Shown: in pieces, positions 1 to 6,483 of the stretch
How positions within the stretch are numbered: position 1 is the stretch's first letter
How the letters are laid out: each line of letters begins with the position of its first letter
Origin: Proteiniphilum sp.
Lineage (GTDB): Bacteria; Bacteroidota; Bacteroidia; Bacteroidales; Dysgonomonadaceae
Direction: 5' to 3'
Length of the DNA stretch: 6,508 nucleotides
Assembly: GCA_031284475.1 (NCBI GenBank)
Contig: JAISZV010000228.1
Location: 1-6,508, forward strand
Made by a program: the position numbers and the translations under genes
The notes under the pieces: generated by a model
What the model was told of the DNA's origin: nothing
What the model saw: the letters and a program-made list of their open reading frames with translations, nothing else
Database searches by the model: none

Positions 1-366
1 GAGAAAAAACGCATAATAATTTATACGATCATAATCTGGTTGTGTTTTTATTTGTACTTTTACATTTGCTTTTATGCGTTTGATTTCACGAAAGATCTTG
101 GGCCTCTGGCCGGTTTAATTGTGTTTGCGATGACCAATATCGGTATTTCCGTTCCCGTGCAGGGAGGAATAGGGCCGTGGCATTTCGTGGTGATCTCTTC
201 GCTCCTTATTCTGGGAGTTGCGGAGAAAGAAGCGCTCGCCTTTGCCGGCGCCGTATTCACAATTCAATCGGTGTGGCAGATACTGTACGGTCTTGTTGGC
301 GTGCTCGCCATGCCGCATGTGAAAAGAGCAAGCGACTTAAATAGTGCAGAAATTGAAAAAGCCTGA
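1..366 (+). CDS. Lysylphosphatidylglycerol synthase TM-region (YbhN/UPF0104-like) membrane protein, 3' end only
   Basis: The reading frame is open from base 1, so the gene begins upstream of the window; only the last 121 codons are visible. A TTG at 40 could be taken for a start, but the frame continues before it with hydrophobic codons of the same membrane segment, so I reject it. The visible part is almost entirely hydrophobic: one helix at about visible residues 5-27, a second at about 33-50, then the motif VPVQGGIGPWH (51-61), and further helices at about 60-72 and 76-104, ending in a short charged cytoplasmic-type tail. The PVQGGIG motif after a membrane helix is typical of the flippase-like family related to the transmembrane half of MprF. 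Family members without the synthase domain have no firmly established role; lipid or polyprenol-linked transport is suspected. The family call is fairly secure, the function is not. pepD starts 27 bases after its stop. Confidence 0.82.
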   Translation, partial: EKKRIIIYTIIIWLCFYLYFYICFYAFDFTKDLGPLAGLIVFAMTNIGISVPVQGGIGPWHFVVISSLLILGVAEKEALAFAGAVFTIQSVWQILYGLVGVLAMPHVKRASDLNSAEIEKA

Positions 367-393
367 CTTTGGATCAGCTAAAAATAAGATAAC

Positions 394-1857
394 ATGGATA
401 TAGCAGAAATTTTGAATTTGGATCCGCAAAGAATCTGGAACCATTTTTATTCACTTACACAGATACCCCGCCCAACGGGACAGATGAAAGAGGTGACCCG
501 GTTCGTGATGGATTTTGGGGAAGCGCTTAACTTAGAAACAAAACAGGACGGAGTAGGCAATGTGGTGATCAGGAAGCCCGCTTCCAAAGGGTATGAAAGC
601 AGTAAAGGGGTGATTGTGCAATCGCACCTTGATATGGTGCCTCAAAAGAATATGGATGTGAAGCATGACTTTGCCGTAGATCCCATCAAAACATATATCG
701 ACGGCGAATGGGTGAAAGCCCGTTCTACCACGCTGGGCGCCGATAACGGCATAGGTTGCGCCATGATGATGGCGGTGTTGGAGGATAACTCACTGCAACA
801 TCCCCCGCTTGAGGCGCTTTTTACCATCGACGAGGAAGTTGGCATGGATGGTGCGAACGGTTTGGGGAAAGGCTTTCTGAAAGGCTCCGTGATGCTTAAC
901 CTCGATACGGAAGAGGAAGGCGAACTCTGTATAGGATGCGCCGGTGGAAGGGATGTGAATGTTTCTTTCCTGTTTCAACCCGATAAGGAGATTGACAAAG
1001 GGGATGTGGCCTATAAAGTAAGTTTGCAGGGATTGAAAGGCGGACATTCCGGCGTGCAGATCCATTTGGGACGGGCCAACGCGAACAAGCTGATGAACCG
1101 TTTTCTGAAAGATGTAGTGACCAATTACGAAGCGCGTATCGCCGGTATAGAGGGCGGATCGCTGCGAAACGCCATTCCGCGGGAATCGTTTGTCGTACTG
1201 ACCATTCCCGAACAACTCTCGGACGACCTGATTGATCTGGTGAGCGAATATGAATCCCTGTTCCGGGAAGATTTTGCCGGTATTGAAGAGAATATTTCAT
1301 TCAAAGCGGAAAAGACGGATATGCCTGATGCGCTTCTGCCGGAAGAGGTGCAGGATGACGTCATTAATGCTGTGGAGGCTTGCCCTAACGGCGTAATCAG
1401 TTACCTGGCCGATTTTCCGGGAGTGGTGGAGAGTTCGCTGAATCTTGCTCTTGTACAATCTTCCGTGGATAGTGTAGAGATAAAACTGCTGGTGCGGAGT
1501 TCTACCGAAAGCCGTAAAGATTGGATTTGCTCTTCGGTAGAAAGCCTCTTCCTCCTGGCCGGGGCAAAAGTGGAATTTGGGGGAGATTATCCGGGTTGGC
1601 AACCCAATGCAGGCTCCGGGTTGTTGCACACTATGGAGAAGATTTACCTGGAGAAATACGATAAGAGGCCTAAGGTGGTGGTGATCCATGCCGGCTTAGA
1701 GTGCGGTATCATACAGTCGAACGTGGAACAAGACCTCGATATAGTCTCTTTCGGGCCGACTATCACCGGGGCGCATTCGCCTGATGAAGCGGTTCGGATA
1801 GCTACCGTGGAAAAATGCTATGACTATCTTGTTGAAACATTGGAGAATTTGAAATAA
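394..1857 (+). CDS. pepD: Aminoacyl-histidine dipeptidase PepD (peptidase family M20C)
   Basis: This cytosolic di-zinc peptidase hydrolyses Xaa-His (carnosine-type) and other dipeptides and takes part in peptide recycling. The 487-residue product matches the usual length of about 485. The M20 metal site is complete: His78 and Asp80 in QSHLDMVPQ, the bridging Asp117 in LGADNGIG, the general base Glu147 with ligand Glu148 in TIDEEVGMDGA, Asp171 in LNLDTEEEGE, and His461 in ITGAHSPDE. His218 in LKGGHSG is the conserved histidine of the inserted lid/dimer domain. From memory, the spacing is within two residues of the enterobacterial and Vibrio enzymes. The ATG at 394 gives the expected N-terminus; the upstream bases are A-rich without a Shine-Dalgarno motif. 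The flavodoxin gene begins 5 bases after the stop, so co-transcription is likely. No residue is missing and the gene looks functional. Exact dipeptide preference cannot be read from sequence. Confidence 0.96.
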   Translation: MDIAEILNLDPQRIWNHFYSLTQIPRPTGQMKEVTRFVMDFGEALNLETKQDGVGNVVIRKPASKGYESSKGVIVQSHLDMVPQKNMDVKHDFAVDPIKTYIDGEWVKARSTTLGADNGIGCAMMMAVLEDNSLQHPPLEALFTIDEEVGMDGANGLGKGFLKGSVMLNLDTEEEGELCIGCAGGRDVNVSFLFQPDKEIDKGDVAYKVSLQGLKGGHSGVQIHLGRANANKLMNRFLKDVVTNYEARIAGIEGGSLRNAIPRESFVVLTIPEQLSDDLIDLVSEYESLFREDFAGIEENISFKAEKTDMPDALLPEEVQDDVINAVEACPNGVISYLADFPGVVESSLNLALVQSSVDSVEIKLLVRSSTESRKDWICSSVESLFLLAGAKVEFGGDYPGWQPNAGSGLLHTMEKIYLEKYDKRPKVVVIHAGLECGIIQSNVEQDLDIVSFGPTITGAHSPDEAVRIATVEKCYDYLVETLENLK

Positions 1858-1862
1858 CGTTC

Positions 1863-2363
1863 ATGGATAATACGCTGATCGTCTTTGCATCCAATCACGG
1901 CACAGTGGAAAAATGCGCACGGGAGTTGTTCAGGCGGATAGACGGGAAAGTGGATATTTGCAATCTGAAGCGGAGGAATTTTCTGCCCGACCTGTCGGGA
2001 TATGATGCGGTTATTGTGGGAGGTTCCATCCATAGCGGGAAGATTCAGGATGAAATATCATCCTTTTGCAGTGAGAATCTGGAATTGCTTGCCACAAAAC
2101 GGCTCGGATTGTTTGTCAACTGTCTCTATTCGGATGGGAATGTGCAACAACAACTGGATGACGCTTTTCCGGAAACCCTCAACCAAAAGGCGGTTGTGCG
2201 TGATTGCTTCGGGGGAGAGATCGATAATCTGAAACTGAGTTTCTGGGAGAGGATCGTTACCACCCGGATGATAAAACAGGGAGATTTGCTCGTTGCGATC
2301 TCAAAAGAGAGAATTGAACGTTTTGCCGATATAATGTCATCAACCAATGAGTCGAAAAATTAA
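1863..2363 (+). CDS. Flavodoxin-domain protein, HemG-like (menaquinone-dependent protoporphyrinogen oxidase family)
   Basis: The 166-residue product has a flavodoxin fold. An N-terminal beta strand (TLIVFAS) leads into an FMN phosphate-binding loop SNHGTVEKCA (residues 10-19). A second strand and loop follow, YDAVIVGGSIHSGKIQ (47-62), and then LGLFVNCLYSDG (81-92). The segment CFGGEIDNLKLSFWERIVTTRMIKQ (115-139) is characteristic of the HemG-like branch rather than of small electron-carrier flavodoxins. HemG of gamma-proteobacteria oxidises protoporphyrinogen IX using menaquinone at the membrane. Related proteins in anaerobes are widespread and mostly untested, so a haem role here is inference; a general flavin redox role is the safe call. 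It is slightly shorter than E. coli HemG (about 181 residues), with a shorter middle loop. It follows pepD by 5 bases, and its last codons overlap the next gene, suggesting translational coupling. No haem-biosynthesis gene is visible nearby. Confidence 0.85.
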   Translation: MDNTLIVFASNHGTVEKCARELFRRIDGKVDICNLKRRNFLPDLSGYDAVIVGGSIHSGKIQDEISSFCSENLELLATKRLGLFVNCLYSDGNVQQQLDDAFPETLNQKAVVRDCFGGEIDNLKLSFWERIVTTRMIKQGDLLVAISKERIERFADIMSSTNESKN

Positions 2364-2571
2364 AAGACATATACTTTTTCCAGGGGCGTTGCTCCTCTAT
2401 TTTGCTGTGATGGCTGTGATGGCTTATCCGGGATATAAAGCGTCCGGCAAATGGGGCGAATACTTTGGGGTTATCGGAATTTCTTTGCTGCTCGCACTGA
2501 TACTCTTCTTTATCCTGAAAAGAAAACAGAAGATAAGAGACCGGTTCTCCCAAAAAGATTTGAATGAATGA
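2347..2571 (+). CDS. Small two-helix membrane protein of unknown function
   Basis: I do not recognise this 74-residue protein. It has a basic start (MSRKIKRH), a hydrophobic helix at about residues 9-29, a short polar linker around GYKASGKWGEY (29-39), a second helix at about 40-57, and a strongly charged tail (KRKQKIRDRFSQKDLNE). The basic N-terminus and basic tail suggest that both ends lie in the cytoplasm with the linker outside. The ATG at 2347 lies inside the flavodoxin gene, 17 bases before that gene's stop ends, which is typical of translational coupling. That overlap, the clear membrane pattern and the tight packing argue that it is a real gene. There is no cysteine and no catalytic motif. 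A role as membrane partner for the HemG-like flavodoxin is possible but rests on position only. Confidence 0.75.
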   Translation: MSRKIKRHILFPGALLLYFAVMAVMAYPGYKASGKWGEYFGVIGISLLLALILFFILKRKQKIRDRFSQKDLNE

Positions 2572-2609
2572 AACGAGCATGACAGCCGCTCTTTAAAAAC
2601 GAGTTCCGT

Positions 2610-4274
2610 ATGATACCTTTGAAATATTTGTTCGTTTTTCTTTTATCCCTCTTTACCCTTTTCTCTTTTGGACAGACTTCTCCGCAGCCGCAATATTATA
2701 AGTTCCGTGTCTATCTGAAAGATAAAGGGAATACTCCCCATTCGCCGGATAATCCCGGCGCCTTTCTTTCCGGACGGGCAATCGAAAGAAAAAAGAAGGA
2801 GAAGGTTGAGATTGATGAATCGGATCTTCCCATCTCCCCCGACTATTTTACGCTGGCCGAGAACGCCGGCGGAAAGGTCGTTACACACAGCAAATGGTTT
2901 GCTACCTTAGTGGTAGAAGTCAGCGACAGTATGAGAATCGGAAATATCGAATCCCTGTCGTTTGTCGATTCGGTGAAATATATCTGGCGGGGAAACAAGC
3001 CTTTTCAAAGAAGCGAGGCCCGCCCCCGTCTATCGCCGGTGGGGCGTGATGTGATTGCGGATGCTGATACCGAGTACGGTTTTACCGCCGCCCAGTTCAG
3101 GATGCATAATGCTGTTGTTATGGCAGACGCCGGATTCAGGGGTAAGGGTATGCTGATAGGGGTGATAGACGCGGGATTTACCAATTTTGATGTGATTCCC
3201 CGTTTTGAATCGGTCAGATTGGGCGGTTACATGGATTTTGTCCCCGGCGGAAATATCTTCGCTTCCAGCGACCACGGCACTAAAGTATTGTCTACCATGG
3301 CGACGGATCTGCCCGGATTGATGATGGGATCCGCGCCGGAAGCCACTTACTGGCTCCTGCGGTCGGAAGATACTACGAGTGAGTTTCCCGTAGAGGAAGA
3401 TTATTGGGTACGGGCTATTGAATTTGCCGACAGCTTGGGCGTGGATGTTATTAACACTTCGCTGGGTTACAATTCCTTTGACGACAAGTCATTGAACTAT
3501 ACGCACGCCCTGCTTAACGGCAACGTTTCACTGATGTCGCAGGCTGCCGGTAAAGCCTATGAGAAAGGGATGTTGATAGTGGTAAGCGCCGGCAACGAAG
3601 GAAACAAGCCGTGGCAGAAGACCACCCCGCCGGCTGATGCGAAGAATGTACTGGCAGTAGGGGCAGTGGGTACGGACAGTATTATAGCCTCCTTCAGTTC
3701 GCATGGGTTGACGGCCGACGGTCGCATCAAACCCGACCTGGTTTCTGTGGGTAAAAAAACCGTTACCATCGGACGGGACGGATTGGTTGGAGAGACGAAC
3801 GGCACCTCCCTCTCATCTCCTTTCCTGGCGGGACTGATAGCTTCACTGTGGTCGGCGACCCCTTCCTTGCACCGTTCGGAGGTGCTTGATATTGTTAAAC
3901 GCTCATCCGACAGGTATGCCAACCCCGACTCCGTATATGGATACGGCATTCCCGATTTTTATAGGGCAATGAATGAGGTGTTGGGTAAATTGGAGATTTA
4001 TCCCCAAAAAGTTGCGGACAACGGATGGATTATCCATCCTGATCCATCCGGCGGTTATATGGTGGGTTTGTCTGACCCCGCGTTTTCCCCGGCTTCCTAT
4101 TCGTTCCGGATACTCGATGAATCGGGATATTTGCTCTCGGCATATAGATTCAAAAAGGATAATACGCAGTTTGTCCCGTTGCCGGATAATATCCGCAAAA
4201 ATAACCGGTTCCTCTATTTTGTGACGGAAGAACCGTTTAAGCAAGGTGTATATAAAGTGGAAATCGGGTTATGA
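2610..4274 (+). CDS. Secreted subtilisin-like serine protease (peptidase family S8)
   Basis: The 554-residue product begins with a signal peptide: a lysine at residue 5, a hydrophobic core to about residue 20, and a plausible cleavage before Gln22 (SFG|QTS). Residues about 28-130 form an N-terminal region containing AFLSGRAIERKKKEKVEIDE and SDLPISPDYF, a form I associate with Bacteroidota S8 peptidases and which probably acts as a propeptide. The catalytic domain spans about 165-455, with Asp187 in IGVIDAGF, His222 in SSDHGTKV, oxyanion Asn329 in VSAGNEG, and Ser400 in NGTSLSSPF, so the triad is complete. Residues about 460-554 form a beta-rich C-terminal domain ending in GVYKVEIGL, reminiscent of but not matching a type IX secretion sorting domain. 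An in-frame stop at 2580-2582 confines the start to the ATG at 2610. Its stop overlaps the xseA start (ATGA, 4271-4274). It acts outside the inner membrane; natural substrates are unknown. Confidence 0.93.
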   Translation: MIPLKYLFVFLLSLFTLFSFGQTSPQPQYYKFRVYLKDKGNTPHSPDNPGAFLSGRAIERKKKEKVEIDESDLPISPDYFTLAENAGGKVVTHSKWFATLVVEVSDSMRIGNIESLSFVDSVKYIWRGNKPFQRSEARPRLSPVGRDVIADADTEYGFTAAQFRMHNAVVMADAGFRGKGMLIGVIDAGFTNFDVIPRFESVRLGGYMDFVPGGNIFASSDHGTKVLSTMATDLPGLMMGSAPEATYWLLRSEDTTSEFPVEEDYWVRAIEFADSLGVDVINTSLGYNSFDDKSLNYTHALLNGNVSLMSQAAGKAYEKGMLIVVSAGNEGNKPWQKTTPPADAKNVLAVGAVGTDSIIASFSSHGLTADGRIKPDLVSVGKKTVTIGRDGLVGETNGTSLSSPFLAGLIASLWSATPSLHRSEVLDIVKRSSDRYANPDSVYGYGIPDFYRAMNEVLGKLEIYPQKVADNGWIIHPDPSGGYMVGLSDPAFSPASYSFRILDESGYLLSAYRFKKDNTQFVPLPDNIRKNNRFLYFVTEEPFKQGVYKVEIGL

Positions 4275-5527
4275 ACGAACCTTCTTTTACATTATCGGAA
4301 CTCAACCGCCAGGTGAAAGACGCTATTCGCGACCGTCTTCCTGAAACCTACTGGATGCGGGCGGAGACAAGCGATGTGCGCCGTAACCGCAACGGACATT
4401 GTTACCTTGAATTTGTGGAAAAAGACGCCGTAACACAGTCCATCATAGCAAAAGCAAGAGGGGTGATCTGGTCGAACGTTTTTCAAATGTTGTCCGCCTA
4501 TTTTGAAAATGAAACAGGGCAGCAGCTCTCATCGGGGATCAATGTGTTGGTACGCGTCTCGGTTGAGTTTCACGAACTGTACGGCCACTCGCTTACGGTA
4601 GTGGATATTGATCCCTCGTTCACTATGGGAGAGATAGCCCGTAACAGGCAGTTCGTATTAAAGCAACTGGAAGAAGAGGGCGTTTTGGCGCTTAACAGGG
4701 AGTTGGTTCTGCCGGAACTCGCCAACCGGATCGCGGTGATCTCGTCGCCCACTGCCGCGGGATATGAGGATTTTTGCGATCAGTTGAAAAATAACCACGG
4801 AGGTTTTGTTTTTTATACGAAACTATTTCCGGCAATTATGCAGGGCGACAGGAGCGAAGCGTCCATTATTACGGCGCTGGAGAAGGTGTACCAATACAGG
4901 GAATTGTTCGACGCCGTGGCAATCATCCGGGGCGGCGGGGCTTCATCTGACCTGAACTGCTTCGATTCTTACCTTCTTGCCACAAATGCGGCTCAGTTTC
5001 CGCTTCCGGTGATAAGCGGCATCGGGCACGAAAGAGATGTTACCGTACTGGATATAGTAGCCCATACCCGTGCGAAAACGCCTACGGCGGTAGCCGAGTT
5101 TTTTATTGCCCATCTCGCCAAAACGGCGACGGAACTTATTGATCTGGAAGAGAGAACGGTCTCTGAAAGTGAATCCCGGATGATGAAAGAACGTTCGGAT
5201 CTTTTTTCATTATCCAGGGATTTGGTGCATCAATCCTCTCTCATGATACAGAGAGAAGTAGCTGTGGTACAGCAACTGTCGGATAAAATGAAATATGGAG
5301 TAAGGCGGCTGTTGCAGCATCAATCCCATGCACTGGAAAACAGGGCGCAATTCGTGCAGATGGTTTCCCCCATAAATATTCTTAAACGGGGTTATACCCT
5401 CACATTGAAGAACGGGAAAATTGTCGCTTCGTTGCATGATCTTTCTGTGGACGATGTAATTGAGACCCGTTTCAGCGACGGCTTTTCTACCTCCGTCATC
5501 ACTAAAACAAAGAAGTCTGTGCCGTAA
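4271..5527 (+). CDS. xseA: Exodeoxyribonuclease VII large subunit
   Basis: XseA is the catalytic subunit of exonuclease VII, which degrades single-stranded DNA from both ends into oligonucleotides and works with several XseB copies in the cytoplasm. The 418-residue product has an N-terminal OB-fold DNA-binding domain (about 5-115; FTLSELNRQVK, NGHCYLEF, ELYGHSLTVVDIDP). The catalytic domain follows, with RIAVISSPTAAGYEDF (153-168), IIRGGGASSDL (218-228) and ISGIGHERDVTVLD (248-261). By alignment from memory, the residues required in E. coli correspond to Asp167, Arg220, His253 and Asp256, all present. Residues about 280-360 are polar and probably helical, as expected for the coiled-coil region that binds XseB. 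A short beta-rich tail follows (LKRGYTLTLKNGK). It is somewhat shorter than E. coli XseA (456). The gene ends in tandem stops (TAATAG), and xseB begins 38 bases later. Its start overlaps the subtilisin gene stop, implying coupled translation. Confidence 0.97.
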   Translation: MNEPSFTLSELNRQVKDAIRDRLPETYWMRAETSDVRRNRNGHCYLEFVEKDAVTQSIIAKARGVIWSNVFQMLSAYFENETGQQLSSGINVLVRVSVEFHELYGHSLTVVDIDPSFTMGEIARNRQFVLKQLEEEGVLALNRELVLPELANRIAVISSPTAAGYEDFCDQLKNNHGGFVFYTKLFPAIMQGDRSEASIITALEKVYQYRELFDAVAIIRGGGASSDLNCFDSYLLATNAAQFPLPVISGIGHERDVTVLDIVAHTRAKTPTAVAEFFIAHLAKTATELIDLEERTVSESESRMMKERSDLFSLSRDLVHQSSLMIQREVAVVQQLSDKMKYGVRRLLQHQSHALENRAQFVQMVSPINILKRGYTLTLKNGKIVASLHDLSVDDVIETRFSDGFSTSVITKTKKSVP

Positions 5528-5565
5528 TAGAAGAATTGTTTTCATAATCAACAAAAGAAAGTAAT

Positions 5566-5757
5566 ATGCAAAAAATGACCTATACCGAAGCCAAAAAAGA
5601 GCTTGAAACAATTGTCTCTGACATTGAATCGGGCGAGTTGGACGTGGACGCCCTTACGGAGAAAGTGAAAAGAGCGTCGGAATTGATCGCTTTTTGTAAG
5701 GAAAAGTTGACCAAAACCGATAAAGAACTTCAGAAAATATTAGATGACATTGAATGA
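5566..5757 (+). CDS. xseB: Exodeoxyribonuclease VII small subunit
   Basis: XseB is the small all-helical subunit that binds the coiled-coil region of XseA and is needed for active exonuclease VII. The 63-residue product shows the family pattern: MTYTEAKKELETIVSDIESG (from residue 4) for the first helix, the conserved ESGELDVDALTEKVKRASEL turn and second helix, then a lysine- and glutamate-rich C-terminal helix (EKLTKTDKELQKILDDIE). Length is normal for the family. Two starts are possible, the ATG at 5566 and the ATG at 5575 (residue 4); the difference is only three residues. The 38-base gap from xseA is A-rich near the start, with no clear Shine-Dalgarno. The TGA stop overlaps the ispD ATG (ATGA, 5754-5757). 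Confidence 0.96.
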   Translation: MQKMTYTEAKKELETIVSDIESGELDVDALTEKVKRASELIAFCKEKLTKTDKELQKILDDIE

Positions 5758-6446
5758 TCTCTGAAAAGAAACAAAGTGTGGTTATAGCGGCCGGTGGAAA
5801 AGGTTTCCGGGCGGGGGGAGAACTGCCTAAACAGTTTCAACCAATCGGAGGGGAACCTATGTTAATGCGCACTATCCGGGCATTTTACGATTATGATTAC
5901 AGCATGCGTATCATCGTGGCGCTTTCTGAAGAGGCGCAACCATTGTGGGCGCGGCTATGCGAGGAATACCGGTTTACTATCCGGCACACAGTGGCGACCG
6001 GCGGAGAAACGAGATTCCATTCCGTGAAAAACGGATTAAAGGAAATTCCGGGGGAGGAAACCGTGGGAGTGCATGACGCTGCACGTCCCTTTGTGACGCC
6101 GGAACTGATAGGGCGATGCTTTGACGCTTCGTTTGAGAACCATTGTGGAGTGATCCCCGTAGTGGATGAGGCGAACAGTGTGCGTCAACTCACCGGAACC
6201 GGGAGCCGGATGCTCGACCGGAAACAGTTGAAGCTGGTGCAAACCCCGCAGGTCTTTCCTGCTTGGGAATTAAAAAAAGCATACGAGACCGGTTTCGATC
6301 CCTCTTTTACCGATGATGCATCGGTCGCGGAAAAATGGGGGATGGATATCCAATTGGTGGAAGGGGAGGAAACCAATATTAAAATTACCACTCCTTTCGA
6401 TATGCTACTTGCCGGATACTACTGTCAATTGATGGCAAATCGATAG
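5754..6446 (+). CDS. ispD: 2-C-methyl-D-erythritol 4-phosphate cytidylyltransferase
   Basis: IspD transfers CMP from CTP to 2-C-methyl-D-erythritol 4-phosphate, giving CDP-ME and pyrophosphate, the third step of the MEP isoprenoid pathway in the cytoplasm. The 230-residue product is of normal length. The nucleotide-binding signature IAAGGKGFRAGGELPKQF (residues 11-28) carries Arg19 and Lys26, which stabilise the transition state in characterised enzymes. Other family motifs are GGETRFHSVKNGL (83-95), VHDAARPFV (106-114) with Asp108 and Arg111, DRKQLKLVQTPQVF with Arg156 and Thr164, FTDDASVAE (185-193), and ETNIKITTPFD with Lys210. All residues I know to matter are present. The AGGELPKQF and GGETRFHSVKNGL forms are those I expect in Bacteroidota. 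The ATG overlaps the xseB stop, so translation is probably coupled. The gene is complete, with no sign of damage. Confidence 0.97.
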   Translation: MISEKKQSVVIAAGGKGFRAGGELPKQFQPIGGEPMLMRTIRAFYDYDYSMRIIVALSEEAQPLWARLCEEYRFTIRHTVATGGETRFHSVKNGLKEIPGEETVGVHDAARPFVTPELIGRCFDASFENHCGVIPVVDEANSVRQLTGTGSRMLDRKQLKLVQTPQVFPAWELKKAYETGFDPSFTDDASVAEKWGMDIQLVEGEETNIKITTPFDMLLAGYYCQLMANR

Positions 6447-6455
6447 ATTTCCTAC

Positions 6456-6483
6456 TTTTTCTTTGTATCATGGTATAGAAAAA
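6456..6483. promoter_or_regulatory. AT-rich imperfect dyad with a promoter-like element after ispD
   Basis: A 28-base imperfect inverted repeat is centred on CATG at 6469-6472. Its outer arms are TTTTTCT (6456-6462) and AGAAAAA (6477-6483), exactly complementary to each other; the inner arms pair only partly in the symmetric fold and need G-U pairs. Inside the left arm, TTTCTTTG (6458-6465) differs by one base from the Bacteroidota -7 consensus TAnnTTTG. No -33 TTTG was found at the usual 19-21 base distance. The stem is too AT-rich to be a normal intrinsic terminator. It may be a promoter, an operator or chance; the call is weak. Confidence 0.25.

Noticed and set aside
40..366. Reading the first gene as a complete 108-residue protein from the TTG at 40
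   Set aside because: The frame is open back to base 1 with hydrophobic codons continuing the same membrane helix, so this is the end of a longer gene.
364..371. TGACTTTG at the end of the first gene, one mismatch from the -7 element TAnnTTTG
   Set aside because: The mismatch is in the important TA pair and no TTTG lies at the -33 distance; a separate pepD promoter is not supported.
790..1300. Long minus-strand open frames (790-1215 and 896-1300) opposite pepD
   Set aside because: They lie wholly inside a gene with complete M20C motifs, show no recognisable domain and have low-complexity, arginine-rich composition typical of antisense shadows.
2002..2232. 76-residue plus-strand open frame inside the flavodoxin gene
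   Set aside because: It lies in another frame entirely within a gene with a clear flavodoxin fold, and its translation has no recognisable features.
2575..2594. Short hairpin GAGC/GCTC followed by TTT between the small membrane protein and the subtilisin gene
   Set aside because: A 4-base stem with a 9-base loop and only three T residues is too weak for an intrinsic terminator.
3557..3949. 130-residue minus-strand open frame opposite the subtilisin catalytic domain
   Set aside because: It overlaps the region encoding Asn329 and Ser400 of the protease, and its own translation resembles no protein family I know.
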